Below, piece by piece: positions 33,936-46,370 of a stretch of DNA of 64,000 nucleotides. A program made the translations under genes and the position numbers. How positions within the stretch are numbered: the first letter of the stretch is position 1; each line of letters opens with the position of its first letter. Below the pieces are notes generated by a model. The model saw only the letters and a program-made list of their open reading frames with translations. It was not told the origin of the DNA and did no database searches. This stretch comes from Canna indica (lineage: Eukaryota > Streptophyta > Magnoliopsida > Zingiberales > Cannaceae), in assembly GCA_034359265.1 (NCBI GenBank), contig CP136890.1, positions 77,091,501 through 77,155,500 of the forward strand. The letters run 5' to 3'.

Positions 33936-34926
33936 GGTGCAAGTTGCAAGTGTAATTGCAATTTCCATTTGCGGCCAACCAAATGCTTGTAAATAGAAAT
34001 TGTAACTCTACTTGCGGGCAACCAAACGGTATGTTGCAAAATCAATTTGCATGCATTTGCTTTTGCATGCAAATAAATTTTACAGCATTTGCACTTGCGG
34101 GCAACCAAATGCCCCCTCAGTGCTACACTTCAAAACCTAGATAGAAATACATCATACTTTAACTCAAAAGTTGAGAATTTTAACAAAATTATAAGCACTT
34201 TATAGTTTATCGATGAAATCATAAATAGATAATGATATTTGTTAAAACCATTACTATTTTTTACGATATACTCAAATTGTCCCCCAATTTTATCTATTAA
34301 CTTAATTAGCCTTTTAATCAAAATGATAGATGTGTTAATAGCAATTATATTGGCAGTTAAGAAAATGAACTCTAACTACTTTTATATGTATTTTACTATA
34401 TAGTAAATTTCAAATTTCACATGTTTATGAAGTTAATAGACCTTACAACCCTAAATAAGATGTTAATTGTAATTATATTAGCGGTTAAGGACTTTGCTAA
34501 AGTTTCCGATTGATTTTATATACATTTTACTTCATGCGAAACCTAAGGCCTCGTTTGGTTGATATGGGAAGTAATTCCTATGAAAAGTTGCAATTCTCAT
34601 TAATTAACTTTCCACCTATATTTCTTGAGAAGTATCAAAAATATGTTTGGTCGATAAAAAATTACTTAATAGGAAGTCTAACTTTCCACCCATAACATGT
34701 TTGGTTGACATGAGTACTTCCTAGGAAGTATACATCAAGACACGCCCCAACTCAGGATCACGTGACCGACCAGGGTATACGTGTCTATACCTCGCAGACT
34801 AAATCATGCACATGTCAACTCAACAATAAAACATAGCGGAAAGAAATAAACAAGTTTTATTTCAAATGAAAAACCAAACAGAATTCATTATAAGTAAGTA
34901 AAAATATAAAGTGCGAAAATAATAAA

Positions 34927-36348
34927 GGATTAATTACACTATATATCTTGAACTTTAGGAGTATTCCCAATTTTGACCTAAACTTTCGATTGTATCAATT
35001 TTATACCCTATTTTTCAATTTCTTTCAATAATATCCCACCGTCAAGTCACTGTGAATCTTGTCGTTTGATTGCTGATGTGGTTTTGCATACGTGTACCAA
35101 AAAATATAAAATATGAAAAAAATCTATTCACTGTCACATCAACAATAAATCTAAATTTGAATAAATAATATTAAAAAATACACGTCAGCATTACACTATA
35201 TATCCTGAACTTTAGGGGTGTTCCCAATTTTGATCCAAATTTTTAGTTGTATCAATTTTATACCTCAATTTTCAATTCGTTTCAATAATATCTCATCGTC
35301 AAGTCATCGTGAATCTTGTCATTTGATTGTTGACGCGACTTTGCATATGCCTACCAAAAAACATAAAATATGACGAAAAAAATGTATCCGGTGCCACGTC
35401 AGTGGATGCCATGTAAACATTTACATGCAGGTAACTGTACTGTAGGTAAGTACAGCAGTTAACATTAGTCTACAACGGGTAACTTCAGCACGTAACATTC
35501 AGAAATGATGTAGTGTTTGATGTTACTAATGCAATTTTTTATGTTTACTACACCTGGTATACTATATACTGATGTAGAAATAAGCATCGTATTAGTATTA
35601 CCAGATGTAGTTAACAATATTATACCTAAGGTTCTAGAAATAAATTGAATGGTTTGATGCAGAAAACTAGGTAACTTAATAATATTAGTAAGCATTTGAA
35701 TACAATAGTTTGATGCAGAAAACAATATTTACAGTAAACACTGAATCAGTAAACAATTGATACCAACGAATCAATATTCATTGAATAAACAATTAATCAG
35801 TACACACTGATACCAACAAATAACATTGACAGTAAACACTGAAACAATTTAGATTTGTTGCTGGCGTGGCAGTGAATAGATCTTTTTTTCATATTTTATA
35901 TTTTCTGGTACATGTATGCAAAGCCACGTCAGCAATCAAATAGCAAGATTCACGGTGACTTGACGTTGAGATATTATTGAAACGAATTGAAAATTAGGGT
36001 ATAAAATTGATACAACCGAAAGTTTGGGTCAAAATTGGGAATACCCCTAAAGTTCAGAATATATAGTGTAATGCTGACATGTATTTTTTGACATTATTTA
36101 TTCAAGTTTAGATTTGTTACTGACGTGGCATGATGACGTGGCAGTGAATAATTTTTTTCATATTTTATATTTTCTGGTACACGTATGCAAAGCCACGTCA
36201 GCAATCAAACGGCTAGATTCACGGTGACTTGACGATGGAATATTATTGAAACAAATTGAAAATTAGGATATAAAATTGATACAACCGAAAGTTCATATCA
36301 AAATTGGGAATACCCCTAAAGTTTAGGATATATAGTGTAATTAACCCA
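34927..36348. mobile_element. MULE-like foldback with doubled terminal repeats
   Basis: The 9-base target-site duplication AATAATAAA is at 34918-34926 and 36349-36357. The ends are GGATTAATTACACTATATATC and, inverted, GGGTTAATTACACTATATATC. Each arm contains the terminal unit of about 240 bases twice in tandem (starting about 34930 and 35183; mirrored ending about 36085 and 36345), around a loop at about 35410-35860. Without coding capacity. Confidence 0.85.
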
Positions 36349-36819
36349 ATAATAAATCGGTTCAACTGTTCAATTACAATGAAATCCGAAATAAAGACAT
36401 GAATGTCCCTAAAGGACTACAACTCCAAAACACTGAAACATAAGTGCATGACTAACTACCAAAAACTCGACTACGACCCCTAACTAGGACTGCTATGAGA
36501 TCACGTGGCTCCTCTGCCCTCCAGTCGCGCCAAGTGCTCCAGCCCACCTCACCGGTCAGGCTCTACAAAATAAAACAAAACGACAACGGGTGAGTTCAAA
36601 AGAACTGAGTGAGCGGTTCTATCAACCCCCACGAAAAACCAAACACATATATACTGCATAAAGCAAAACTCCTGACTCAAGCAGGAAAAGTCACAAGGGA
36701 GTGACCAGCTATCAGGCCCTCTGGCCACCACCTGCCCGAAGGCAGCCAACACCCAAACGGTGAGGATCAATAGGCCTAAGCCTACCATGCCCTAAGGCAA
36801 CAAAACATACTAGGATAAT

Positions 36820-37260
36820 CGGGAAGGTCCTCCAAACTTATCCTAATATAAAGAAACTCGGGAGCAATCGGGATTGGCCCATCCGAACTTGCTCCACGAG
36901 ACGCGTAGGAACAATCGGGAATCACCCATCCGAACTTGCCCCTTCAAAGTATCACTGGAATAATCGAGAATTGTCCGTCCGAACTTATTCCTTAAAAGCA
37001 CATCGGGAATAATCGGGTAGGCCCTCCGAACTTATTCCACGAGGCCAAACCGGAACAATCGGGATTTGCCCATCCGAACTTGTTCCAAGAAAATAACGTA
37101 GGAGTAATCGGGATTCGCCCATCCGAACTTACCCCTTTAAATAAAGAATCTTGGGAACAATCGGGATTTTCCCGTCCGAATTTATTCCACAAGATATGCA
37201 GGAACAATTGGGATTTGCCCATTTGAACTTGTTCCACAGGTTGGGAATTAGCCATCCAAC
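36820..37260. repeat. Tandem repeat inside solo LTR copy 1
   Basis: Seven to eight units of about 55-60 bases, each AATCGGGATT(T/C)GCCCATC followed by CGAACTTGTTCC. The same array, about seven units, is at 58360-58715 in copy 2, so the array is a property of the LTR family. Confidence 0.85.
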
Positions 37261-39554
37261 CTTCCGAGCCTAGCCCGCAATCCAGCTCCTCAACAAGTCT
37301 CTCCGCCATTCATAAAGATATGACGTAACAATGACCTAAGTCAAATCTCTCCTACGGTGTCTTAGGGGTGTCCTTATTGGGAAGCGTCTCAACGCTCCAA
37401 TACCCAACCCCAACTCCTAGACCCGTAATGTCATAAACCTGTAATGTCATAAACCCGTGAGGTTTTATTTCTTGGTTCATAACAAATTATGCTGACTCAT
37501 TGCTCAATTTTAATTATACAATTAAAATTTAGATCACCGGGATTAGAGTTTTATTTTAGGGTTTTATTTTGGCGTACTGTTATGCCTGAAACTGATGTAT
37601 CTAACCCGAATATGATTTCCAGAGTGTGACATATATTTCCAAACTATATTTTCTGGTCAAAACAATTACACGACTATGTTCAGTAAACTATATATACCAC
37701 AACAAGTATTTCAAAAACAAACATAGATTCATTATCTTAGCATAAAATTTCAGCAACATTGAATTTTCAGCATATCTTGAAAATAAATTCAAAAATTCAT
37801 AGAAAATAACTCCCAAAATTTCCATCACATCAGATTCATAATCATTACAATAAATCTTATAAAAATTATATTTAACATGCAAAGACAACAAGCATCACAA
37901 CCCTCCTTAATTAGCCAAGAACCAATCTTTATACTCAAGAATTTAAAACAAGAACTCTCATGCCTTCAAAATCAAACCCATCTTAGAAACACATGATATA
38001 TTTCCAAAAAAATCACAGATTTAACAACAAGCGTGCATTTAAATTTACAAGCATCAAGATTGATGAACAAATTGATTTATAGAAGGCAAGAAAATCTACA
38101 TCCTTCACTTAGGCATTTCATCGAACACTTGGAGGACACCCCTTTTTTCACCTTGGCCGAGCACCCTTAGGATCATCCTAGGGTTGTCGAGCCCCATAGG
38201 AGAGGGTTTAGGGCCTCCTCAAGCACGGCACACAAAAAGAACGACGAGAATTCGAGAGATCGTCGGAAAATAATTCAAGAATATATTTGCCTTCGATCAA
38301 GAACAGCTTCAAGAAACCGAAGAAACCCGAGAAGGAGGGATAAATCCACTCACCTAAATAGGAAGGATGATTAGAGGAGAAATATTGGACGACGGCCCTC
38401 GAATCGGACTTCAAGAGATGGCGGCTCGACTCAAAGAAGGGGGGAGAGGGGGCGGCGGCTCCTCCTCAAGCCGCCGGCTTGAAGAGAGGGGAAGAGAGAG
38501 AGGCGGCTCGACTAGACTGGGCGGATCCTCTCTGCTCAGCTCCAAGGAAGGGAGAGGGGAAGAAGGGAGGCAGCGGCTTGGACGGCTGGGATGCTCGGCG
38601 GCTCCAAGAGGGGGAAGGGAGGGGCGGCTGGCTCCTCTCTTCTCTCCAATCGGCTGGGGCAGCTCCAATAGGGAGCCACCAGCCCTAGGGGGTGGATTTT
38701 TATAATCCCCTCTCACTTTCACCTAACCACACCCTAACCTGCACTCTCCTCACCCGGATCCACAACTCGCTAACCCAAACTAACCCCATGAGATAATACA
38801 AGCAACATAATCAATCAATTAGCTATATAATTAAAATCATAATTCAACTCACCCGAGCTCGCAAGTTCGCACCGGACCATGAGTCAACTCGGCTCGACCT
38901 CGAACTAGCCTGCCAGGCTGGCAAACACAAATAATAAGGGGATAATAAATAAAAATATCTAGGATATTACACATCAAATTATCAATATACATTTCTTTTT
39001 ATAAATTAATATTTTATTTGTAAATTAATATATATGAAAAAATTAATTGTAAATAATATATATTAGAATATATATAAAAAATTAATTTTTATTTGTAAAT
39101 TATTATTTTAACACATATATGTAAAATATAATATAATTTTTCATATATAACTAATATAATATATATAATTTACTATATAAAAATAATAATTTTTATTTGA
39201 AGTTAATATAAAACATTACATATTTTATTCAAAAATAAAATAAAATAAAATAAATAAGACAAGAATTCATGAATTAGCTAATTTCATAACGTTGAAAATA
39301 TAAATTAAGTCTAGCATTAAATACAAATGTGTGGATACATTTGTCTTTTTCTTTTAAATACTACACAAGAAGTGCAACTTAACTAGGTCCCCTAGGTAAG
39401 TTACTTCCTGTATTTTGCAGGAAGTCACACTTTTTGAGAAAATTATACTTCCTGCAAAATGTAGGAAGTGTGTCAATCAAACAAGACCAAAAAATATAAA
39501 TTTTTGGGAAGTACAACTTCCTGCATGAAGTTGTGTCAACCAAACGACACCTAA

Positions 39555-40212
39555 AAATCCATATATTAATGATGTTAACGAACCTAATATATTAAATAGA
39601 ATGTTAATTGCAATAATTGACAGTTATGAACTTTGGTGAAAATTTTAAATTCGACATATTAGATTCTTAAAAACTCATATTAGATTCTTAAGTTTTGAGC
39701 TTCGTATACAAGTCAAATGTGAAATTTTCTATGCAGTAAAATGCATATAGTAATAGTTATGAGCTCTTCACCAAAGTTTCTAACTACTAATATAACTGTA
39801 ATTAACACACCTATTTAAATTTCTAGGTTTGTTAACTCCATAGAGATTTTTCATCGGAATTGTCAATATGACTCTCATTTAAATTTGGATAATTTCTATT
39901 TTTTTTTATCCATTATATGACTGCCCTAAACTTCTTGTACTTAAAGGGCTCATTTGTTTTGCAAAAAAATGAGGGATTGGACTGGATTTCGGGGCGTGTC
40001 CCCCATTTGTTTTGCAAAACAGGCTCTGGGATAGGACACCGAGGGTGTCCGGGACAGGATGCCGAGCCTTTTTCGTGTATCGGGAAATTTCTTAGTACAC
40101 CAATTTAAGGCGGAGTGCATGGTTGGAAAAAAACTCAATTACCCCCAAGAAAACCTAATCTTGAGGTTCTCCTCTCGCTGCATCTCTTGCTCGTCGTCCT
40201 GTCCAGGTATCG

Positions 40213-40247
<35 letters not shown>

Positions 40248-40628
40248 AAACTCCGGATGATCTCCAACGTGGTGTGCAGGTCATGAAAATGATGCACTAG
40301 AAGAATGATGACCTCCAAAGTAGCTCTAGAACAAAAACAAGAGAAAATTGGTGAAGTTGTCAGTTTTGATCATTATGTAGGACAAGAATGATGCAAATAG
40401 ATACAAAGATTAGTATATTGGATTCTAACAAACACAGTGGGAATCTTCTCTTGGACAATCTGTTCTAGTCTGGGCAAACTCATTATGATATTTTGTGGAT
40501 TAGAGCTCCTTTATATATGTGTTGATTTTGGTGTAACGTAAAATTTCAGCATCGGGTGATATGTTTTCAATTTATTAGCAATTATTGATAAGATTAAGGT
40601 AAACGAATTCAGCAGCATAGAGTTTATT
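39555..40628. other. Intergenic DNA with a (CT)n microsatellite
   Basis: No gene is seen. A clean (CT)16 run lies at 40215-40246. Just before it, 39945-40035 contains two ATTTGTTTTGCAAAA words, perhaps a MITE trace. The chromovirus begins at 40629. Confidence 0.5.
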
Positions 40629-40814
40629 TGTTAGGCCCCTAAAAGTCCATGTATGGCCTAAGTGTCACACCTCGGGCACGGGCAGGTCATGGGCATGCTA
40701 AACAGAGGTACTTTGATATTTGGTGGAACAAACATAGCTCATGGGCGCAATGGCATGAGCATCGCTCACGTCGCACGACAACAGGTCACACGCACTATGG
40801 TGTGGGCAAGGCGT

Positions 40815-41105
40815 GGCGAGACAAAATCCCGCAACGGGCGAGAGACTTTGCGGAAGCCCGCGTGCGCAATGGCGCGGGGCAACGGAGCAACAAGTCATGG
40901 AAATGTGTTCACACTTGGCGGAAGAAAACTCCGCCACGGCTGGGCCGTGGCGAGAGATTTGGCGGAAGCCCGCGTGCGCAATGGCGCGATGCAACGGAGC
41001 GACAAATCATGGAAATGTGTTCACACTTGGGTGAAGAAAATCCCGCCACAGCTAGGCCATGGCGAGAGATTTGGTGGAGGCCCACGTGCACAATGGCGCG
41101 GGGCT
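40815..41105 (+). repeat. About 112-bp tandem repeat inside the LTR
   Basis: AAATGTGTTCACACTTGG recurs at 40901 and 41013, and GGCGAGAGATTTGG(C/T)GG with CGTGC(G/A)CAATGGCGCG recurs about three times. The same array is in the 3' LTR (about 46560-46840). It is GC-rich and produces several spurious long reading frames on both strands. Confidence 0.8.
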
Positions 41106-41475
41106 GAGCGGGTAGTGTAGAGACTTGGCGGGGCGTGGGCGCACGCATCGCTCGGCTGTGGTGAGACAAAACCCCGTGCGCAGTAGGGCACGGGCTGAGG
41201 CAATACAAGCAGCAGTGTGCAAGCCTTGCATTCGGCTAGGACCAAGGCTGGGCGAGGCAAGGCAAGCCTCAAGAGCGCCCAAGCCAAATGCAATGCACCT
41301 GATCAAGTGAAGGGCGCTGACATGGCATAAATCCGATGGTGGACAACTCTTGGATAGCCTAGATGGTGCCAGTCAAGCAGAACCCTTTGAGAAGGGTTGC
41401 ATCTGCTCCTAAGGGACACTAAGCCCTTTCCCAAAGGGATGTGTCGCCCCGACATGAAGTGCTCGCCCCAAACTC

Positions 41476-41483
41476 TATAAATA
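41476..41483 (+). promoter_or_regulatory. TATA box of the 5' LTR
   Basis: TATAAATA lies within the short palindrome ACTCTATAAATAGAGT and is conserved at 47205-47212 in the 3' LTR. The position, about 340 bases before the LTR end, fits a U3 promoter with R and U5 following. Confidence 0.65.
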
Positions 41484-41817
41484 GAGTCCTTAGGCCATGA
41501 GGGCCGAGTAGAACATTAGGTGAGGAGATTATCCAAGGATGTGTGAGAGAGAACCTTGTACATTTGTAAACAGATTATGAATGAATGCACATAGTGTTCC
41601 TACAAGTATTGTTCATTGCTCTATCTTCTCCGTTGCTGTGAATTGGTGAACCTCGACTTGGAACTTGGCCCTTGACGCTCCCAGTCCGCTGCGGAGTGCT
41701 TGCTGCGTCCCTGTGCGCGGTCTTGGAGGATTTACAATCGGCTGGCTGAGAGTCATGGACTGTTCAGCGCCCTCACATAGTCAAAAAATTTAGGCTCAAA
41801 CTTGACCCTGTGACAAT

Positions 41818-41829
41818 TGGTATCAGAGC
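41818..41829 (+). other. Primer binding site, initiator tRNA-Met type
   Basis: TGGTATCAGAGC lies two bases after the end of the 5' LTR and is complementary to the 3' end of plant initiator tRNA-Met. It would prime minus-strand DNA synthesis. Confidence 0.9.
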
Positions 41830-41949
41830 CGCGTTTGGCGAAAGTTGGAGACGGGTCTCCAGCCATTCTCGATGATTTGCAAGTTTTGCAAGAGAGCCCA
41901 GGTTCGGCTCTCCCAGTCCCACAGCAACTAGAAGAAATACAAGTCGTGA

Positions 41950-44900
41950 ATGCGAAGGATGGATGCTCTCAGAGAACGCATCACGTCCCTGGAGGCAACC
42001 ATGGGGCCGATGGAGGCCGCTATTGGACAGATGGCCATGGAGATGGCCGACCTCAGGGCTGAACTCACTATTCAGCACAAAGCGCTCAACGCTACTGACT
42101 CAGGCAACTCGAAGAGCAGATTAAGAGTCCCCAAACCTCGTTACTTCGACGGAGAAAGACGTTCCAAAGAATTGGAGAACTTCATTTGGGACACTGAACA
42201 CTACTTCGAGACTGCCCATGTCGCTGAAGAGGATATGGTTCCTCTTGCCACCATGTATTTGGCAGGGGATGCCAAGCTATGGTGGCGAACTCGGGAGAGG
42301 GATGCCGCTGTCGGTGGACGTCCAAAAATAGAAGACTGGGATGCTCTGAAGGTGGAACTGAGGCAACAGTTCTTACCCGGCAATGCTTCATGGGTGGCCC
42401 GTGAAGCCCTATCCAAACTGCGACATACTGGCACTGTGCGGGACTACGTCGAAGACTTCAGTGCCTTGATGTTGGACGTGATGGAAATGTCGGATGCGGA
42501 CAAACTGTTTAATTTCTTGCGCGGCCTACAACATTGGGCACAAGTAGAACTCCGACGGCAAGGAGTGGCCGATGTTGCCACTGCCATGATGCGTGCTGAG
42601 GCCCTGGTGGACCTGCGCGTCAAGGAGGAACATACACCCAGGAGGGGGCGTACCTTTGATAGGCCCTCTAAGCCCGACAATGTGATGGGCAGAAACTTGA
42701 AGAAACAACCTCCCAAAGACAAAGGGAAGGCCAGAACGAATGAAGGATTATTCAGAAAAGACCCAAAACAATATGTGGGATGCTTCATTTGCAGCGGACC
42801 ACATCGGGCTGTCGACTGCCCTAAGAGAGGAAAACTCATTGCTTTGATGAACCAGGAGGAGGACTCCAGTACGGATGAGGGATCGGAGGACAACCCCTCT
42901 CGCATGGCCACTTTGCAAGTTCTTGGTGCACTTCATTCCGGAAAGAAGCCCCTAACAGCCGGCTTAACATACTTGAACTTGAAAGTGAACGACAAGGAGA
43001 TGGAAGCCATGGTAGACACTGGAGCCACCCACAATTTTATCTCAGACCGAGTGGTGGACAGATTGGGTCTGAAGGTGCAGCCCTATACCACCTACATCAA
43101 AGCCGTGAACTCCCAAAGCTGGCCAGTTTTGGGCATGGCAAAGGGCACTCGGGTGCACATCGGTGGCTGGAGCGGCAGCCTTGACATTCCGATCATCCCC
43201 TTGGATGACTTTGACATGATTTTGGGTAACAACTTTATGATGCAGGCTGGTGCCATTGTGTTACCCCATCTGGTAGGGGTGATGATCACCGACCCCATAC
43301 AACCTTGTTTCCTTCAAGGCTTCAAGAAGCATGGTCAAGCGGACAGGAGGACCGTAGAACCAATATCGGCCATGCAACTAGCCAAAGGCTGGAAGCGGGG
43401 CCAGCCAACATACCTCGCTGCTGTGATTTCCACCGACTCGACGGAGGACGGCAAAACTGTGGAGATTCCTGAGGCGGTGCAGAACCTCTTGGTCCAGTAC
43501 CAAGACATCATGCCGGCAGAACTTCCGGCAGGCCTACCACCGAGGAGGGCGGTGGACCATAAGATAGAGCTCGTTCCTGGTACTCGGCCACCAACCAAGG
43601 CCCCGTATTGCATGTCTTCAAAGGAACTCGAGGAGCTCAAGAAGCAATTGACAGAGCTGTTAGAGTCAGGGAAGATTCAACCCTCGATAGCTCCGTTTGG
43701 GCCCCGGTGCTCTTTCAAGAGAAGCAAGATGGGACGATGAGATTGTGTGTCGACTACCAGGGGCTAAACAAGGTTACTGTCAAAAATAAGTACCATGTTC
43801 CTTTGATTGCTGACTTATTTGATTGTTTGAGCGGAGCCTCAATCTTCACGAAGCTGGATTTGCGGTCCGGATATTGGCAAGTTCGGATTTCAGAAGGAGA
43901 TGAACCAAAAACTACCATGGTCACTCGTTATGGTTCTTATGAATTCCTTGTCATGCCCTTTGGCTTGACGAACGCACCTACAACTTTTTGTAATCTCATG
44001 AACATGGTCTTCCATGATCTACTGGACAAGTTTGTGGTAGTCTATCTTGATGATATTGTTGTTTACTCCTCGTCTTTGGATGATCACTTGAAACATTTGC
44101 ATATTGTGTTTCAACGGTTGAAAGAACATGAGTTATACGTCAAGAAAGAAAAGTGTGAATTATGCACTCCGAGTATTAAGTTTTTGGGACATGTAATTGA
44201 AAAGGGGTCACTGAAGATGGAACCCCGAAAGGTGAAAGCAATTGAGGACTGGCCGGTCCCCAACACCATCAGTGAACTTCGGAGCTTTTTGGGTTTAGCG
44301 AACTACTACCGAAAGTTCATCCAGGGGTACTCCTGCGTAGTATCCCCGCTAACAGACCTGTTGAAGAAAGACCAGCCGTGGGAATGGATGGAGAAATGTC
44401 AGCAGGCTTTTGAAAGATTAAATGCCAAGAGAGTTACGAAACCTGTGTTGAAGCTGCCCGACTTCAACAAACCATTTGAAGTGGAAACAGATGCTTCCGA
44501 CCGGGCTGTCGGAGGTGTTCTTGTTCAAGAGGGACATCCAGTGGCATTCGAGAGTTGGAAACTCAAACCAGCGGAGCAGAATTACTCGGCCCATGAGAAG
44601 GAAATGCTGGCAGTCATACATTGCCTTAGAGTATGGCGCGTTTACCTGTTGGGAACAGCGTTCGTCGTCAAGACAGACAATGTTGCTAACACTTTCTTCA
44701 AGACTCAGAAAAAGTTGTCCCCAAGGCAAGCCCGATGGCAGGAATTCTTGGCAGAATACAACTTTGAATGGGAGCACAAGCCGGGACGGCACAATCAGGT
44801 CGTCGATGCCTTGAGCAGGAAGGTAATAGAAAGAGTGGTGGCAATATCTCAGTTAGAGTCTGAGTTTGTGGACCGTCTCAAAGAATAGGCGTTGCAGGAT

Positions 44901-46370
44901 GCCACTTACCAAATCTTGGTGGTAAAAGTTCGGGATGGTGAAGTAAGGCGCTACTGGTTGCAAGATGAGCTGCTCTACGCCAAAGGCAACCACGCCTATG
45001 TCCCCAGTGGAGGGGGACTGCGGACGGAACTCCTGCGTGAGTGTCATGACACTCAATGGGTAGGACATCCAGGGAAGGACAGAACCTTGGTGCTATTGGC
45101 TCGCTCTTACTACTGGCCCAGGATGGAGGCCGATGTAGAGCTATATGTCCGCACTTGTCTTGTGTGCCAACAAGACAAGGTGGAGCGCAGAGCAGCGGCT
45201 GGACTGCTGCAGCCTCTGCCGATTCCTAAGAAACCATGGACCTCCATATCCATGGACTTCATCACTAGCTTCCCAGAAGTTGATGGACATGATGCAGTGA
45301 TGGTGGTTGTTGATCGCTTCTCTAAATATGCAATCTTTCGTCCAGTACAGAAGGCTTGCACAGCTGAGATGGCGGCTGAAGAATTCTATCGAAATGTGGT
45401 GAAGTTCTTTGGACTCCCTACCGATATAGTCAATGACCGAGATGGGCAATTCACCGGCAAGTTCTGGACACAACTATTTAAGATGATGGGTACTGAACTA
45501 AAGTTCTCTACCGCCAATCACCCATAGACGGATGGGCAGACCGAGCGCATCAACCAACTGTTGGAAGAGTTCCTAAGACATTATGCCACTGCTAGCCAAA
45601 GAAATTGGCTGGATCTATTGGACACTGCCCAGTTTTGCTATAACTTGCATCGCTCTTCTGCCATAGGTTTCACTCCATTTGAACTGGCGATGGGGTACCA
45701 GCCGCTGATGCTACATGAGATTGCCTTACAAAAGAAGGAAGGACCATGCCCTGCTGCATACCGGTATGCACGGAGCAAACAAGAGATGCCTGAGGAGGCC
45801 ATCGACAGCTTAGAGAAAGCTGCCCGGCACATGAAAAAGTACACCGATAAGGGACGACGGCCCTTAGAGTTTCACGTGGGCGACAAAGTGATGCTAAAGC
45901 TTACACCACAGATGTGGAAGAAGGTCACCAACAAACGATGGCACAAAGGTCTGATTCAGAGGTATAGTGGACCTTTTGAAGTTGTCAAGAAGGTGGGTGC
46001 AGTCGCCTACCGTATAGCTCTACCCGAAAGGATGAAGATTCATCCTACTTTCCATGTAAGCTACCTGAAGCCTTTTCATGAAGACCCAAGCAACCCTGGG
46101 CGCGCACTGGCCAGGCATGCACCTTTGGCCGTGAGGAAGGAATTCCAGGGGGAGGTTGACAAAGTGCTGAACCACCGAACACTGGGGTACAACAAGATGA
46201 ACAGAAGGATGGAATACTTGGTGACTTGGAAGGGTCATCCAGAGATGGACGCAAGCTGGGAAAAAGCAACAGACTTGTGGCAATATGAAGATAAAATCCA
46301 AGCGTGCCACAGGTCCATTCCGACAAGGGCATCGGCTCTTTCAAGTGGGGGAAGTTTGTTAGACCCCTAA
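41950..46370 (+). pseudogene. Chromovirus gag-pol polyprotein, broken
   Basis: The first frame (41950-43740) encodes gag with a retrotransposon gag domain, a CCHC zinc knuckle (CFICSGPHRAVDC), an aspartic protease (MVDTGATHNFIS) and the start of RT. A one-base frame break lies near 43700. The next frame (to 44886) carries RT with the YLDD motif ([12 protein letters not shown]) and RNase H ([14 protein letters not shown]). Stop codons TAG at 44886-44888 and 45525-45527 interrupt the integrase region, which otherwise shows the zinc-binding HHCC, the DDE residues and a GDKVMLKL-type C-terminus. A chromodomain ends the protein (EYLVTWKGHPEMDASWE), placing it among plant chromoviruses. The reading is described only, not repaired. 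Confidence 0.92.
46343..46356 (+). other. Polypurine tract
   Basis: AAGTGGGGGAAGTT lies directly before the 3' LTR and would prime plus-strand DNA synthesis. Confidence 0.8.

Larger units (their letters stand above)
32494..34118. mobile_element. Possible TIR element of uncertain superfamily containing a foldback and a minisatellite
   Basis: The left end GAGGTGTTTGGTTGTCCGCA and the inverse of the right end (GGGGCATTTGGTTGCCCGCA) match at most positions, and variants (TGCGGCCAACCAAATGC) recur inside the right end. It contains a MULE-like foldback (32680-33236) and a GGCCCG-type minisatellite (33420-33935). No target-site duplication could be matched, so the boundaries are tentative. Confidence 0.5.
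34738..38971 (-). mobile_element. Solo LTR, copy 1, interrupted by a MULE-like foldback
   Basis: The perfect 5-base target-site duplication CATCA is at 34733-34737 and 38972-38976. On the minus strand the element starts TGTAATATCCTAGATATT and ends near GAGTTGGGGCGTGTCT. The second copy at 57684-60442 ends TGACA, so the family has TG...CA ends. Discounting the foldback at 34927-36348 it is about 2.8 kb. Both copies share landmarks: GACTACGACCCCTAACTA, a tandem block of AATCGGGATT...CCATCCGAACTTG units, and a GC-rich GGCGGCTCGGCT region. No polymerase genes lie between the ends. The long LTR would suit a Tekay/Del-type gypsy family, but this is inference. Confidence 0.82.
34547..39551. mobile_element. 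PIF/Harbinger (Tourist)-like element containing a solo LTR
   Basis: The left end GGCCTCGTTTGGTTGA and the inverse right end GGTGTCGTTTGGTTGA form the terminal repeat, with 3-base TAA target-site duplications at 34544-34546 and 39552-39554. Without the inserted solo LTR (34738-38971) the element is about 770 bases, non-coding and AT-rich; AGGAAGT words recur near both ends. Confidence 0.72.
34420..39846. repeat. Inverted-repeat arms enclosing the nested cluster
   Basis: About 130 bases left of the PIF/Harbinger-like element (34420-34543; GATGTTAATTGTAATTATATTAGCGGTTA, TACATTTTACTTCATG) reappear inverted at about 39715-39846 (ATGCAGTAAAATGCATA, TAATATAACTGTAATTAACAC). The arms suggest that the PIF/Harbinger-like element inserted into an older foldback. 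No target-site duplication was identified for it. Confidence 0.5.
40629..41815 (+). repeat. 5' LTR of the chromovirus
   Basis: Begins TGTTAGGCCCCTAAAAGTCC and ends CTTGACCCTGTGACA. It contains a TATA box (TATAAATA, 41476-41483) in ACTCTATAAATAGAGTCC and a roughly 112-base internal tandem repeat (about 40815-41105). Relative to the 3' LTR, about 75 bases are replaced by a short filler after GAGGAGATTAT near 41532. Confidence 0.93.

Noticed and set aside
38367..38722. Arg/Gly- and Pro-rich reading frames on both strands
   Set aside because: They lie in the GC-rich repeat part of a solo LTR and occur in several frames at once.
40649..41310. Long overlapping frames on both strands
   Set aside because: Compositional result of the GC-rich 112-bp LTR repeat; the same frames recur in the other LTR at 46377-47131.
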